Origin: Trebouxia sp. TZW2008
Taxonomy: Eukaryota > Chlorophyta > Trebouxiophyceae > Trebouxiales > Trebouxiaceae
Reading direction: 5' to 3'
NCBI GenBank assembly: GCA_002118135.1
Contig: BDIU01000211.1
Span: forward strand, 248,001 to 312,000
Length of the DNA stretch: 64,000 nt
Numbering within the stretch: the first letter of the stretch is position 1; each line of letters starts with the position of its first letter. Positions 23,452 to 33,732 of the stretch are shown piece after piece. The position numbers were made by a program, and so were the translations under genes. The notes beneath the pieces are model-generated. The model was not told the DNA's origin. It saw only the letters and a list, made by a program, of their open reading frames with translations, and made no database searches.

Positions 23452-23786
23452 ATCGACTGACCAGTTTGGCCTTTTTGAGACATGACAAGTGTTTCTGCCT
23501 GCCCAATGTGTATCTGTCCATGATGTGCATGAGCAGCTGATACTACTGAAGACTATTCTGACTGTGACGATCTGAGTGGGTTTTTGACCAGGGCTTTATC
23601 TAGAAACACTACTTGCCTAACAGGCACAGGTACAGTATATGTGGTTCTGTGCAGAGTGCGTCACATGATGACATTCACATGTACATGTACACAGTGTACA
23701 TGTATGGTGAATGGCTTACATTGAGGTGTCAAGAGCGAGACCATGTCCTGAAAAGATCAAAGCCGTTTGTAATCATAGACACTTGC
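23452..23786. other. no gene seen
   Basis: Convergent 3' flanks of DUF2358 gene B (+) and the small minus-strand gene. A short GTACATGTACA palindromic stretch lies near 23680-23705. Confidence 0.4.
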
Positions 23787-24163
23787 TCACTTGTTCAAGT
23801 TGCCTTGCTGATCAGTGCCATGATGCTCATTTGGCTGAGATGTAATGTTGGAATTTGCATTTGGTGTGCGAGCTGGCGGAGCTTCTGAGCCAGCGTGTTT
23901 CTCTGCTTGCTTCCTGGCATGTCTGTCTGAGATCTTGCCGCCGACATACCCCCAACGCTGCTGTGAACGTTCAAGGGGCCCAGGGGGCAAGGGTCCGTTG
24001 GACCTACAGATGCCAAGACGCAGGTCAGATTTAAACAAAACGACGCCAGGACAGCACAGCCATGCAGAGCGTTCCGTTCTTTTTCAGGAGACATTTCAGT
24101 TGAGCCAAACCTGTACAAGCCATTGTCCGAATCGTTCTTTCCGCCAAACAAACCATTGATCAT
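23787..24163 (-). CDS. small protein of unknown function (2 exons, ~89 aa)
   Basis: Proposed exons 24163-24111 and 24003-23787, joined in phase 2 through an AG/GTTTGG donor and a CTGTAG acceptor. The product starts MINGLFGGKNDSDNGLYR and continues with a Pro-rich then basic helix-like stretch (RWGYVGGKISDRHARKQAEK) and a polar Asn/Gln-rich tail. No family is recognised. A single-exon reading of 122 codons over the same DNA is also open, and a further upstream exon ending at the GTAAGT near 24257 is possible. Confidence 0.38.
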
Positions 24164-25140
24164 ACCCCGCCTGCAGGTTCAAAAATTGACACCCTTGAAC
24201 AAAAACTGCTGACGGAGGCATGCAGCAGCAGACAGAATGACAGCAGCGATCGTCGGCGACTTACAGAGGCCCCATCAGCGCGGGTCAAGTCGCTCACGAT
24301 CGCGATCCCGGTCCCGAAGCAAAGCAACGCTGCTTGAATGCAGATGCCGTTGCTCGAACGTCGAGCTTATTGTCAGAGTTGCACAAGATTGCAGCGACAT
24401 TTTGCTCAAACAAGGTTGAAGACCTGTTGCCGTGCAGCGATTGCCTTGAACTGATGTAAGGCCTTGGGGTCTTGGCATTTGCTGTGTTGGGGTCTGTGGG
24501 GGGTCAAGCTGGCTGAGCCAAAAGGAGGCAATTGACTCATGCTTGGCATGTACACGAGACCGCTCAGAGTCTCACTGAATAATATCAGACCGTTCTGGCA
24601 GCTCGGCGTTGCTTGCTTAGCCTAGGATACTGATTAATACTGGTATCCAACATTGTGCGGGATTCTTGAGTACGCACCAAAGAGGTTCCTGTGCAGACAT
24701 GTCATGACAAAATTGCAGTCGACTTGCACAAAGATCAATGTCAATAGCAATCCAGAGCATGCCCGCTCGCCCGTCAAGGAAATCATCAGTTTAGCCATGC
24801 AATTTTGTGACCAGCGGAGCTGATGAGTTGCCGTTGAAACCTGGTAAGAAATCATCGATGGACCAGAGATGAATGGCGTCAAGCTGGATGCAGCATTAAG
24901 AGTGTAAACACAACATGTCAGTGCTGCCTGAATTTGGTCCACATATTGGCTACTTGTCACTAGCAAACCTGACGACGTTAACACTATATCTTGCATCAAA
25001 CTGTGCACATTCTAAATGCATTGCTTAGTCCAGAAGTCACACCATCCTGCACATCTAGAGACATTGTCAAACTTGCACACAACAGATCTATCAATTTTGC
25101 AATGAATAAAATCAGAATGAAAGATGACTGCAACTGCACA
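24164..25140. other. unassigned region
   Basis: A minus-strand frame at 24634-24996 (120 codons from an ATG at 24996) and an Arg/Asp-repeat frame near 24290-24420 are open, but neither has a recognisable domain. Confidence 0.3.
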
Positions 25141-26916
25141 CTAGCGCCTGAGGTTTCTGAAGTTTTTCTTTCTGTCATCCTCTTGAGGAGGTGCAGGCAC
25201 AGGTCGGCCTAGAGTGTAGTCCCCACTGCCATTGTTCAAGCCCTCTGGAGGCATGAAGCGACTTGTAGTGTACCTGACAAAACCTGCAGACAGAGCATGG
25301 CGTTGTCAGTTGATGAGCCCATATATTGTCCTGCGTTTCTACACCCGATGCAGATCCTGCAGACAGAGCATGATGTTGCATGTCAATGACATGTTCTGCA
25401 GACAAAGCATGCTGTTGTCATTTGATAAGTCTACATGTTTGATGTTGCTGTTTACACTCAATGCAGATCCTGCAGGCAAGGCATGATGTTGCTTGTAATG
25501 CACGTGTTGGAAACAGCATGAAGTCACTCATGTGCTCAGCATAATGGGTGGACGCTGAAACACTCCCAAGCTGGACACATGCAGGTGTGACCACAGTGTG
25601 CATCAAAGGTCAAGACGTGCCAAGGACATGCAGACAGAGCAGGTCACCTTCACCTCACACACACAGGCAGCAAGGTGTAGCTACGCGTACATGCCAGACA
25701 CTGCCCAAAATGTTGTGCAGATGATTCTGGTCTAGTGCGCAAGGTCCAGGAGCAATGCAAGATCTGACTTTCTGACAGGCTTGATGTGAATTTCTGTTTG
25801 CATACAAGACATGACTTCAGGCGGTGATGACCGCATATGATGCTAAGGCATGCTGAGGTGCATTGCAGGGTTGGTATGCAGTGATACATGTCACCCATGC
25901 TGCACATATGACTCACATTGCATTGTTAATGCACAAGTGGCACTGCACAAGGTGGCAGTGGAAAACCTGTTGCCAGTTGTACTTGCCACTTGTGCAGTGC
26001 CAATTGTGCTTTGCCAGTAGTGCAGTGCCAACTGCACATTGCTAGATGCACTGTGGACGAGACCCACCTACACCATGACAGATTGTGCAGACATATGATG
26101 CTCGTCGCCTAGCTCTGTGACTGGATGATATAGAACCGCACCCACTGCAGGCTTTGCACTTCCGTTCAATGACATGCATTGGCGTCTGCAGAACACACAT
26201 GTTGTTACACACATTAGCACAGCACAGCAAGCTCAATGCGTTGCCACACACAAAGCACAGCTGTCTCATCTGGTGCGCTAAACAGCAGCGTGTTTTGAAC
26301 TGAACATTACTGTATGTTCTGCTGAGATTTCTGCTATGTCCCACCTGACAGGACCTTTCTTCAGGATTGCATAGCTCTTCTGCTTCCAATCGGGTCTGTA
26401 GCCAGCACAGCACTTCAACAAGCAGTGCAGGCAGCTTGGAAATGATTTGAAACAATCGGGCAGCACGAAGTCGCCGCAGAAAGCAGCAAAGCGCACACCT
26501 TGCCATCAGGTGGCAGATTTTTGTAGGGCCAGTAAAGGCTGACAGGCAGATCTGTATCTCCTTTCCTGCAGATCATGCATTGTAAGCTCAAAAGCAGAAA
26601 CCTGCTCAGCACAGCACATAGCAGCACAGCAGGCCTGACACGGTATGTGGCTGCAAAAAGCCGCTCACCCTTTAATAGCAGCTGTGCTCACGCGCCGTCG
26701 CACAGCAGCATCATTTGCAGAGCGAGATGTGTTTGCAGCGAGGCCCGGCTGGTTGCTTGTCTGTCTACTGGATTGCTGCTGCTCCTGAGGCTGCTTTCCT
26801 GGCCACTTTGGAAGGTGATTACTGGACTGACCTGGCTGTCGACGCTGTGACAGGGGAATGGACAAGCCAGCACTGGACGAGCAGGTTGGTGTAAAGCTGC
26901 CGAAACAATGCACCAT
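25141..26916 (-). CDS. DnaJ-type (CxxCxG) zinc-finger protein 1, 5 exons
   Basis: Predicted 208 residues. Exons: 26916-26669, 26565-26499, 26395-26345, 26185-26068, 25283-25141, with phases 2, 0, 0, 1. Residues 1-80 are Ser/Gln/Arg-rich and look like an organelle targeting or disordered segment. Exons 2-3 give LPVSLYWPYKNLPPDGK. The two CxxCxGxG-like motifs are CKACSGCG (about residue 130) and CTICHGVGF, followed by VRYTTSRFMPPEG and a basic tail. Such cysteine-rich domains, without a J domain, act as thiol or folding factors in plastids (BSD2-type); the exact role here is unknown. If the exon 4 donor (GTGGGT at 26067) is not used, translation stops at 26042, giving a shorter 169-residue form that loses the tail. 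The phase match and the typical GF after the motif favour the longer form. Confidence 0.65.
25285..25490 (-). repeat. repeated acceptor segment in intron 4 of zinc-finger protein 1
   Basis: Read on the minus strand, the intron end CATGCTCTGTCTGCAG recurs at about 25480, 25400, 25360 and 25285 (the real acceptor), each copy followed by similar short blocks. Here mainly the intronic side of the junction is repeated. Confidence 0.75.
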
Positions 26917-27847
26917 CCGTTCCAGAGCAAGAAATACGCGCCTAGGCGTGAAAGTGAGGTGTTGCTGGCAGTCTACTGCATAGTTCTCGGTAATCGATCA
27001 GAGCTGTTGGACTGCCACGACGCCTTCCAGCGACCCTGTTGGTGCTGCCGTCAGATCAGCAAATGGCGATGCTACCACTTGTTGCTCTGCCAGCACGGAA
27101 GTACAGTATCGCACGTTTCGATTGCTGAGTTGTTGACCGCTACTGTTTAGGCCATACAGGGCGTTTGCATTAGCCTTCTATTTCGAACAGCCCTCCTTCT
27201 GGAAGCTGGCCTCACGAATTTGGCAAAGCCCTTCCTGGCATCATCTGATGAGACGGAGCTTGCCATCAGTTCAGCTGGGTTTGAGGCTCCGCCCAATGAT
27301 GCAATTGCGGCTCAATATGCTGAAAATCTAGTCCGACTAATATCAATTAATTAATTAATTAATTAAATAATTAAACAGTCCACCTCCGGATCTACAATGA
27401 AACTGAATCATCATCGATTCATCTATGTGTGTTCATTGTGTTGCTCAATTGCTGCAGTCTCAGCCAGGCCGCAGAAGGCGCCCCTACATGTTGAGGAATC
27501 TGCAGCTTGGCAGGCTGTGCATTCAGAGACAGCTGCTTCTCTGTTGGCTGCCCTAGCTCACAGGGCACAATCAATATCAAGCCTTGTCAGCATGCATGGC
27601 AGAATCAACACCACATCATAATGTGCCTTCACAGCGCGTCTGCTGTTCCTACCTACATACAAACACTCTGGTGCCACGTTCCTATGCCTCAATATGGTTC
27701 AAATTGGTACCTCTTAACAGTTGATAAAAGGCAAGAAGACAGCTTGTCATGAATCCGTGTCAAGCAGGCTTGCTGTAGCACACATTTTTGACCTTTCTAG
27801 ACAAGCTTGAAAGCGTAAGATGACACAGTACCGAACCAGCAAGTTGA
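26917..27847. other. no confident gene; candidate plus-strand frames
   Basis: Contains plus-strand frames at 26908-27150 and 27161-27355 (the latter includes TNLAKPFLASSDETELAISS, preceded by a CAG), and a 74-codon frame at 27397-27621 that begins with a hydrophobic, signal-like stretch. None could be assigned. An AT-rich ATTA repeat lies at about 27344-27373. Confidence 0.3.
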
Positions 27848-29327
27848 TCAAAGCGGTCTTCCTGTGAGGACCTTGAAGGCTGTGAAAACGAGTGCTGCAA
27901 GCACGCCAATCTGTGTGAAGTTGGAGAGTGCAGCTCCTGGAAGCCTCTTGTTTGCATCACCAGTTGAGTATCCAAGGGCATAGATGATGCGGCCTGCAAG
28001 CCAGACAGGAAACCTCGAGGACCGCATGCTTGCCCTGAAGTTATGCTGTCATTTCGACAGCAATTGTTCAGGGTTGAAGCTGCTTGGGCAAAGAGTTATC
28101 TCCGAGTTGTCCCCTGCAAACGCTTGAGACAGGCTGTGTACACATGTAACTGGCAGATTCTGCCTATCATAGAGATGTACAGATGCATGCGCTCAAATCG
28201 TTCTCAGCTGGGCGAACTCCATGTCAGTAGGCAACAAGCTATGATTCTCACGGTGCTCAGGATGGTCAGTGACCAGACCAGACCAGACCAGATCAGTGAT
28301 CTGAAAATAGCTTACCTACAGCCCATACTACACCTAGTGCTGACGCAGTCAAGGGATACGCTTGCGCCAGAAGCAGCTGTGTAATCAAGAAAGTTGGCAG
28401 GTTCTCCATGGTGTTTTGATGCACCCGCTGTGTGCAGTTGAACCTGACTGAGACTGCATTGGTGCCCTCAGCATATAGCTTTGGGTACTCAACACCCCTG
28501 CGTAGATTCACATACTCAACTGATGCTCCATGTTAGGCTACACATAACAAGAGGGCAAGTGAAATGACAGGTGACTGTTTCCTGCTAACAGCAACTGGTT
28601 TCTTATCAGTATAGCAGGCACAGTTTGGCAATACACAGCCGACTCATATAGGACTGTCATGTGACACACAAATACAGCATGATCATCAAGCAGCACATCA
28701 AGCTCAGACACCAGTTTCAAGACCTGACATTGTCTCAGCATTGCATGAGCAAGCACCACACTGCAAAGCTAACCAAACCCTAAACCCTAAATAATCCACA
28801 TGGCACTGTGTGAAAATAAGAGTCAGGCATATAATCAACAGCACCGGGCATGCAGCGTATCCCATCCGACTTGAAAGGTCTTGCAAGCAAAGGACAGAAG
28901 CTTACGCAGCTTTTCGTGCCTTGATTACTCTGAAGACCATCCACTGCACCACAGCTGCTGAAAATGCTACAGATGCCATGAGATACCTGCAAGCTTCAAG
29001 AACTATTTAATCAGGCATGCAAAAGATCAAGAATGCAGCAGTTGTGAAGCAGGAGATTCCTGCATGCATGTCAGTCGACGACGGTCTACATGTTGAAAGC
29101 CATGCTCACCCGGACGATTTCGAGAGGACCGCGGCAGAGCTAGCGGCAGCTGTGGCAGATGCCGTGGCAATACGTCTTCGCTGTACATGTCGTTCTGGGC
29201 GGCTTAGGATGGCTGGAAGACGCCGAGGCAGCGGGCGTGTAAGGGCTGCATCAGCCAAGGCCTGCACGCGGTGCTGCCCAAATGGCGCGCCGACGACACG
29301 GGGCGTGGCACAAGTGCTGTGCATCAT
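27848..29327 (-). CDS. MAPEG-family membrane protein (microsomal GST 3-like)
   Basis: Predicted 208 residues. Exons: 29327-29110, 28986-28906, 28497-28316, 27993-27848, with phases 2, 2, 1. Residues 1-73 (Arg-rich, then Ala/Ser-rich, no acids for long stretches) look like an organelle transit peptide. The MAPEG domain follows with the family signature FNCTQRVHQNTMENLP (about residue 120) and the C-terminal GYSTGD-NKRLPGA block; about four hydrophobic helices are visible. MAPEG proteins are membrane glutathione transferases or peroxidases and leukotriene synthase relatives; the HQN and E residues of the signature are present. Intron 2 (28498-28905) contains an interstitial telomere-type repeat. 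Confidence 0.87.
28775..28791 (-). repeat. interstitial telomere-type repeat (TTTAGGG x2.4)
   Basis: AAACCCTAAACCCTAAA, the complement of the plant-type telomere repeat, inside intron 2 of the MAPEG gene. Short enough to have arisen by chance or by break repair. Confidence 0.7.
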
Positions 29328-29771
29328 CTACTGATGACCCTCCTCGGTCACGCTCAAACGATACGGGCCAGCCAGAAAAACGGGCAAACAGGTTGAGGCC
29401 AGCACAAAGCTAGTCAATCGCACTAGTGGCCTGTGCTTGGCAGGCGCGAGGTGCCAAAACGATACGTCGAAATGACTGTCTTGCGGTGTTTCGGAGCCGA
29501 TGCTGCGCGTGTTTTGTCTCGGCATTTCAAAGCATGCAGCTAAATTTTCGTCTGCCCACTTTGCCCCGTCCAGCTGTTTGTGACATCAAGAAGTGTCTGA
29601 TCTGCGCTTAGTCACCGCGCTGGTTGGCACAAGTCAGATCACCGGACCAGTCCAAAGTCAGCAATACACGCCTGTCAACGCATCGGCGCTACGGGTTTGC
29701 CGGCAAACGCCTTCGCGGATGTCAGAGCTTGTTTTTGAACATGCCTCATTGCATCCTAGTTCTGGGAAAGC
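29328..29771. promoter_or_regulatory. divergent intergenic region, MAPEG / TMEM41-like
   Basis: The 444 bases between two divergent starts. GC is locally higher; no gene with a recognisable product. Probably holds both promoters. Confidence 0.4.
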
Positions 29772-32700
29772 ATGAGCATCGTTGATGCTGCGAAGCAACA
29801 AATCAGCTCTGCTGTATACACTGCTAAAGACAAGGTATCTGGCATGTAGGCAATCATACAAAACTGCGCCTTTCACTCCTTCCATGCAAGTGTCTTTGGT
29901 TATGCAGGCCAACGACCTTTTGACTGCCGCTGCACCTATCAGCGTCAAAAAGCAGGACTTACTAGACCTTGAGTCAGGAGTGAGCTTCGTGCTTGTCATG
30001 CATGCAGAAATGTTTTGCCTCATTGTCTCACAAATCTCATGCGCAGTTTGTCTGAGCAGCCTGTTTCAGCATGGCCTGCTTCTGACATAGCTTTTGACAT
30101 CTTTATTGCTTGTGGCCTGTACACATGCTGACTGTGTCTGTATCGAAAGTGTGCTATGCACTCAGGTCACCAAACATCATTGTATCTCTGATGCACTGTG
30201 ACATGATGTGTCATGGCATGACGTGAAAGAGGCACGTCATGCATGCAAGCTCCTGCAGCAGCTTTGCTGTTCGTCTATGCCCTGCATGCATTGCAGCTAC
30301 CACCAAGTCCCAGCAAGAACAAGCCAACTGCGTGGAGCTACGTTCAGTCCATCAGATGGGTCATGTCAACAGCAGTGCTGGCAGTGATGTTCTGTGTGGC
30401 ATTGTCTCCGCTGCTGTGCTCAGTATCTGTGTGCTGCATGCACTGCAGTTGCCTCCAAGTCCAAGCAAGAACAAGCCAACTGCATGGAGCTACATACAGT
30501 CCTTCAGATGGGTCAGGCCTATAGCAATGCTGGCTGTACTGTACTGTGTGGCGCTGTTGCTGCTGCTGAGCCTGTTTTGGCAACTGCCAAACAAAGACAT
30601 GCTGTCCTCTCAAGCACAGCTGTCAGGTGTGCAGACGTCTTCCTGGAGTGACGTCTTCAAGCCCAATTATTTTCATCTGCAGAAAAGAGTGTGTGATACT
30701 TGTTTATATGCAAACACCGTCAAAACAGATTGCTGTATGCATGCTGCAGCACACCTTTTGTTTCCACAGCATGCCAGTCTGACTAAGCTGTTTCAAAACA
30801 TCTTGTGCATGTCCAGAGCCTAGACTGTCAATGCATCTTCTGCTTTTGAACCCATGACATGGCTGTACAACAGCACCGCCCACTGGTGACCCAACTGGTC
30901 ATTGCCAATTCCATGATTGCTGCAACCAGCAGTCAAGCCCATGTCATGCTCTCACAGTTCTACAAGCTTGAGATTTCATTGAGCTGGTCATACTTGCAGA
31001 AGTCCCATGTTGTCACAAAGATTTCCGCTCAAGTGACCGCAGGGCGCGCTGTGTTTGCTGCAGATGACACAGACTATGTCCTGAAACTACCCACCAACTT
31101 TCAGGAGGCACAAGCGGTGAAGCAGACCCTTGCATTGTATGTGGAGAACTGCAGAGCGCTTGTGATAGCTTTGATGATCTGCTGCTACCTGTTTCTACAG
31201 GTGCAGTGTTGATCATTGCAAGAGCATGCTTGTTTAGCATGACCAATGCAGTTCGTCATTGCCAAAGCTTGCGCATATGTCAGCATGCAAGATTGCAAAC
31301 TCAAGCGGGCAAGGGCCTGCAAACGAGCAGTGATACAACACATGCTGTTTTCACACAGCTGTCAACACCGTCTGTGCAGTGCATGTTGCACTGCTTGCAT
31401 TGATATTGTGTGTACATCAATGTCACATCACTTGCTTGAACCAGCTGCTCATGCTCATGGCGTTTTGACTTGCAGGTATTCACAAGGCTAAGGCCCATCA
31501 ATATGTTATTTCAGCCAGCTGCCTGTGCCACCTGTTTTGACTTGCAGGTGTTTATGATTCCAGGAGCTATTCTCATTGGCATGTTGGCAGGAGCCTTGTT
31601 TGTTCATTTGTGCTCCTTGACATCCATAGCCTGTATTTGCACCACTTGTGTAGTGCATGTTTCACTGCTTGCAGGCAAGAGTCCAACAGTGTACTGGTGG
31701 AGCCAGCTGCTTATGCTGATCCGTTTGTGACTTGCAGGTGTTCATGATTCCAGGAGCCATCTTCATCAACGTGTTGGCGGGGTCCTTGTTTGGCCTGTGG
31801 GGTTCCTTTGCACTGATTGCTTGTGTCAGCACTGTTGGTGCTGGCACCAACTACTGGCTGGCAAGATTGCTTGTACGGGTAGGCTCTGTCTCAACACACA
31901 ATTCTGCTTGTCTCTGAGTTGAAGTGAGTCTTGCGTACTGTCTGTGAGCAGCAACAGTCGTTATGCTTGTAGAATTGCTGTCTGTGCTGGGATGCAAAGT
32001 CATGCATGGCACAGCAAAAATGCCTCAAACCATTCAAATTGGGGTTCAGGTATGCTGCCCTGCACTCTAGCGCTGTCTTTGCTTGAAAGAGTTGCTTATG
32101 CAATGCTTAGCCAAAATGCCACTAAGGCTACTTTGCAAGGATTGCTTGTGTCAGCACTGTTGACACTGACTACTGGCTAGCAAGATTGCTTGTACGGGTA
32201 GGCTTTCCCTCATGTGATCTATGTTTGATTGACTGACCTAGGTGTTGTACGGGTAGGCTTTCCCTCATGTGATCTATGTTTGATTGACTGACCTACGTGT
32301 TGCTCAGCCAGAATGCCACTAGGGCTCATTTGCACTGATTGCTTGTGTCAGTGCTGTTGGCGCTGGCACTGATGACCCACTAGCAAGATTGCTTGTACAG
32401 GTAGGCTGTCCCTTATGCATCTGTGCTTGCATAAGTAAGCCATGACGCCCATGCTCTCAGGACCCTTTGCACTCGTAGCCTGTGTCAGTACTGTTGGCGC
32501 CTGGAGAAACTACTAACTTGCAAATATCCTTGTATGCGCGAGCTCTGCCTGATATAACTTCGCCGACTCGGACCAGTTTCTGTGACTGCTAATGCAAACT
32601 TGAGCTCCAAGGCATCTGAGCTTTGTATCAACGAGACGGCTTTGCCACTTGCCAACCAATGGCAAATTAGGTCATGTTAATATGTCATAGCTTGGCGCGT

Positions 32701-33367
32701 GCTGCTCTTGCAGCAGAGCCATCTCGAAGCTATTTTGTGACTGTGTACACGAATTGTCTCAAAAGAAAGGAGTGTCAAGGGTTCAATGCTGTGCTTCAGG
32801 AAGTTTTGCTTGGGGTTCTCCCAGGCCGAGTAGATGCCTTTGCCAAGACTCTCTTGAAAGCTGCTTCTGCACCATCGCAAATGCATGTCGTCTGATGCTT
32901 CATAACACATGATGGTAAAAAGCTTTTGTTGACTGTTGTCAAAAAGTGTTGCATTGGTTCAGGAAGTCTTGCTTGGGCTGTTCCCAGGCCGAGTGGATGC
33001 GTTTGCAAAGACTCTCTTGAAGCATAAGCAGCACCTGGTCAACTACATGATCTTTCTGCGGGTTACCCCATTTTTGCCGTCCTGGTTCATCAACACTGCT
33101 TCTCCTGTTGTGGGTTTCCCTTTCAGGGAGTATATCATAGGCACAACCGTTGGGCTGCAGCCTCTGAATTTCATATTGGTGCAAGCTGGTCAAACCTTGG
33201 GACAGCTGCATAGCTATAGAGACTTGTACAGTATATGGAACATAAGCAAGCTTGGCCTGTGTGCTGTTTTGGCAGTTAGTCCTGTGCTGTATCAACGATT
33301 GTGCACTAGAGCTCCGACCAGAAAGCGAACTTCTTTCAGAGCTGCTCGAAGGACTAACAGCTTGTGA
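29772..33367 (+). CDS. TMEM41/VMP1-type VTT-domain membrane protein, 6 exons
   Basis: Predicted 331 residues. Exons: 29772-29834, 29908-29979, 30449-30626, 31064-31200, 31738-31878, 32963-33367 with phases 0, 0, 1, 0, 0. The order follows the VTT (SNARE-associated/DedA) family: a first transmembrane helix (AMLAVLYCVALLLLLSLFWQ), a helical luminal stretch (TNFQEAQAVKQTLALY), the VFMIPGAIFINVLAGSLFG helix, LIACVSTVGAGTNYWLARLL, then RVTPFLPSWFINTASPVVG and QAGQTLGQL. A basic cytosolic tail ends the protein. TMEM41B/VMP1 relatives are ER phospholipid scramblases needed for autophagy and lipid traffic; the role here is inferred. Introns 2, 4 and 5 carry decayed copies of adjoining exon edges. Confidence 0.87.
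30297..32890 (+). repeat. exon-edge copies in the TMEM41-like gene
   Basis: Acceptor-edge copies: of exon 3 at 30297-30420 (long, still encoding LPPSPSKNKPTAWSY), of exon 5 at 31549-31620 (VFMIPGAILIGMLAGALF), and of exon 6 at about 32797-32890. Donor-edge copies of exon 5 lie at about 32128-32205, 32325-32405 and 32462-32535, sharing ATTGCTTGTGTCAGCACTGT. A 52-base intron block starting TACGGGTAGGCTTTCCC near 32193 is repeated once directly. Confidence 0.88.
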
Positions 33368-33732
33368 CTTTTGCTATTCAATGTGAATGTGCTACCTGCG
33401 CTATGCTGAATTTCCTGTGCAACTTTATTGTCATACATGCAAGAGGTTCATGCACCATTACAGAAGTGCAAAATTGAAGCACTGAGTGTCTTGTCCTGTC
33501 CGCATGCTATTTTGAATCATGTCGTGCAAATAGATACATGCATATCATGTGCGGGCACAGCTTCGCATCGAGTTGTGATCACTGTGCACATGACCGCGTT
33601 TCGCTGAGCTGTCTTTGACACACTTGTACAACAAAGCAAGACAAGCTGAAAACAATTGAGAAAAGAGCCATTCGTTCTGACAGGCTGTCTGTGGCGTGCA
33701 GTCCAGGCACACTGCCAGCTCAACCAATCAGA

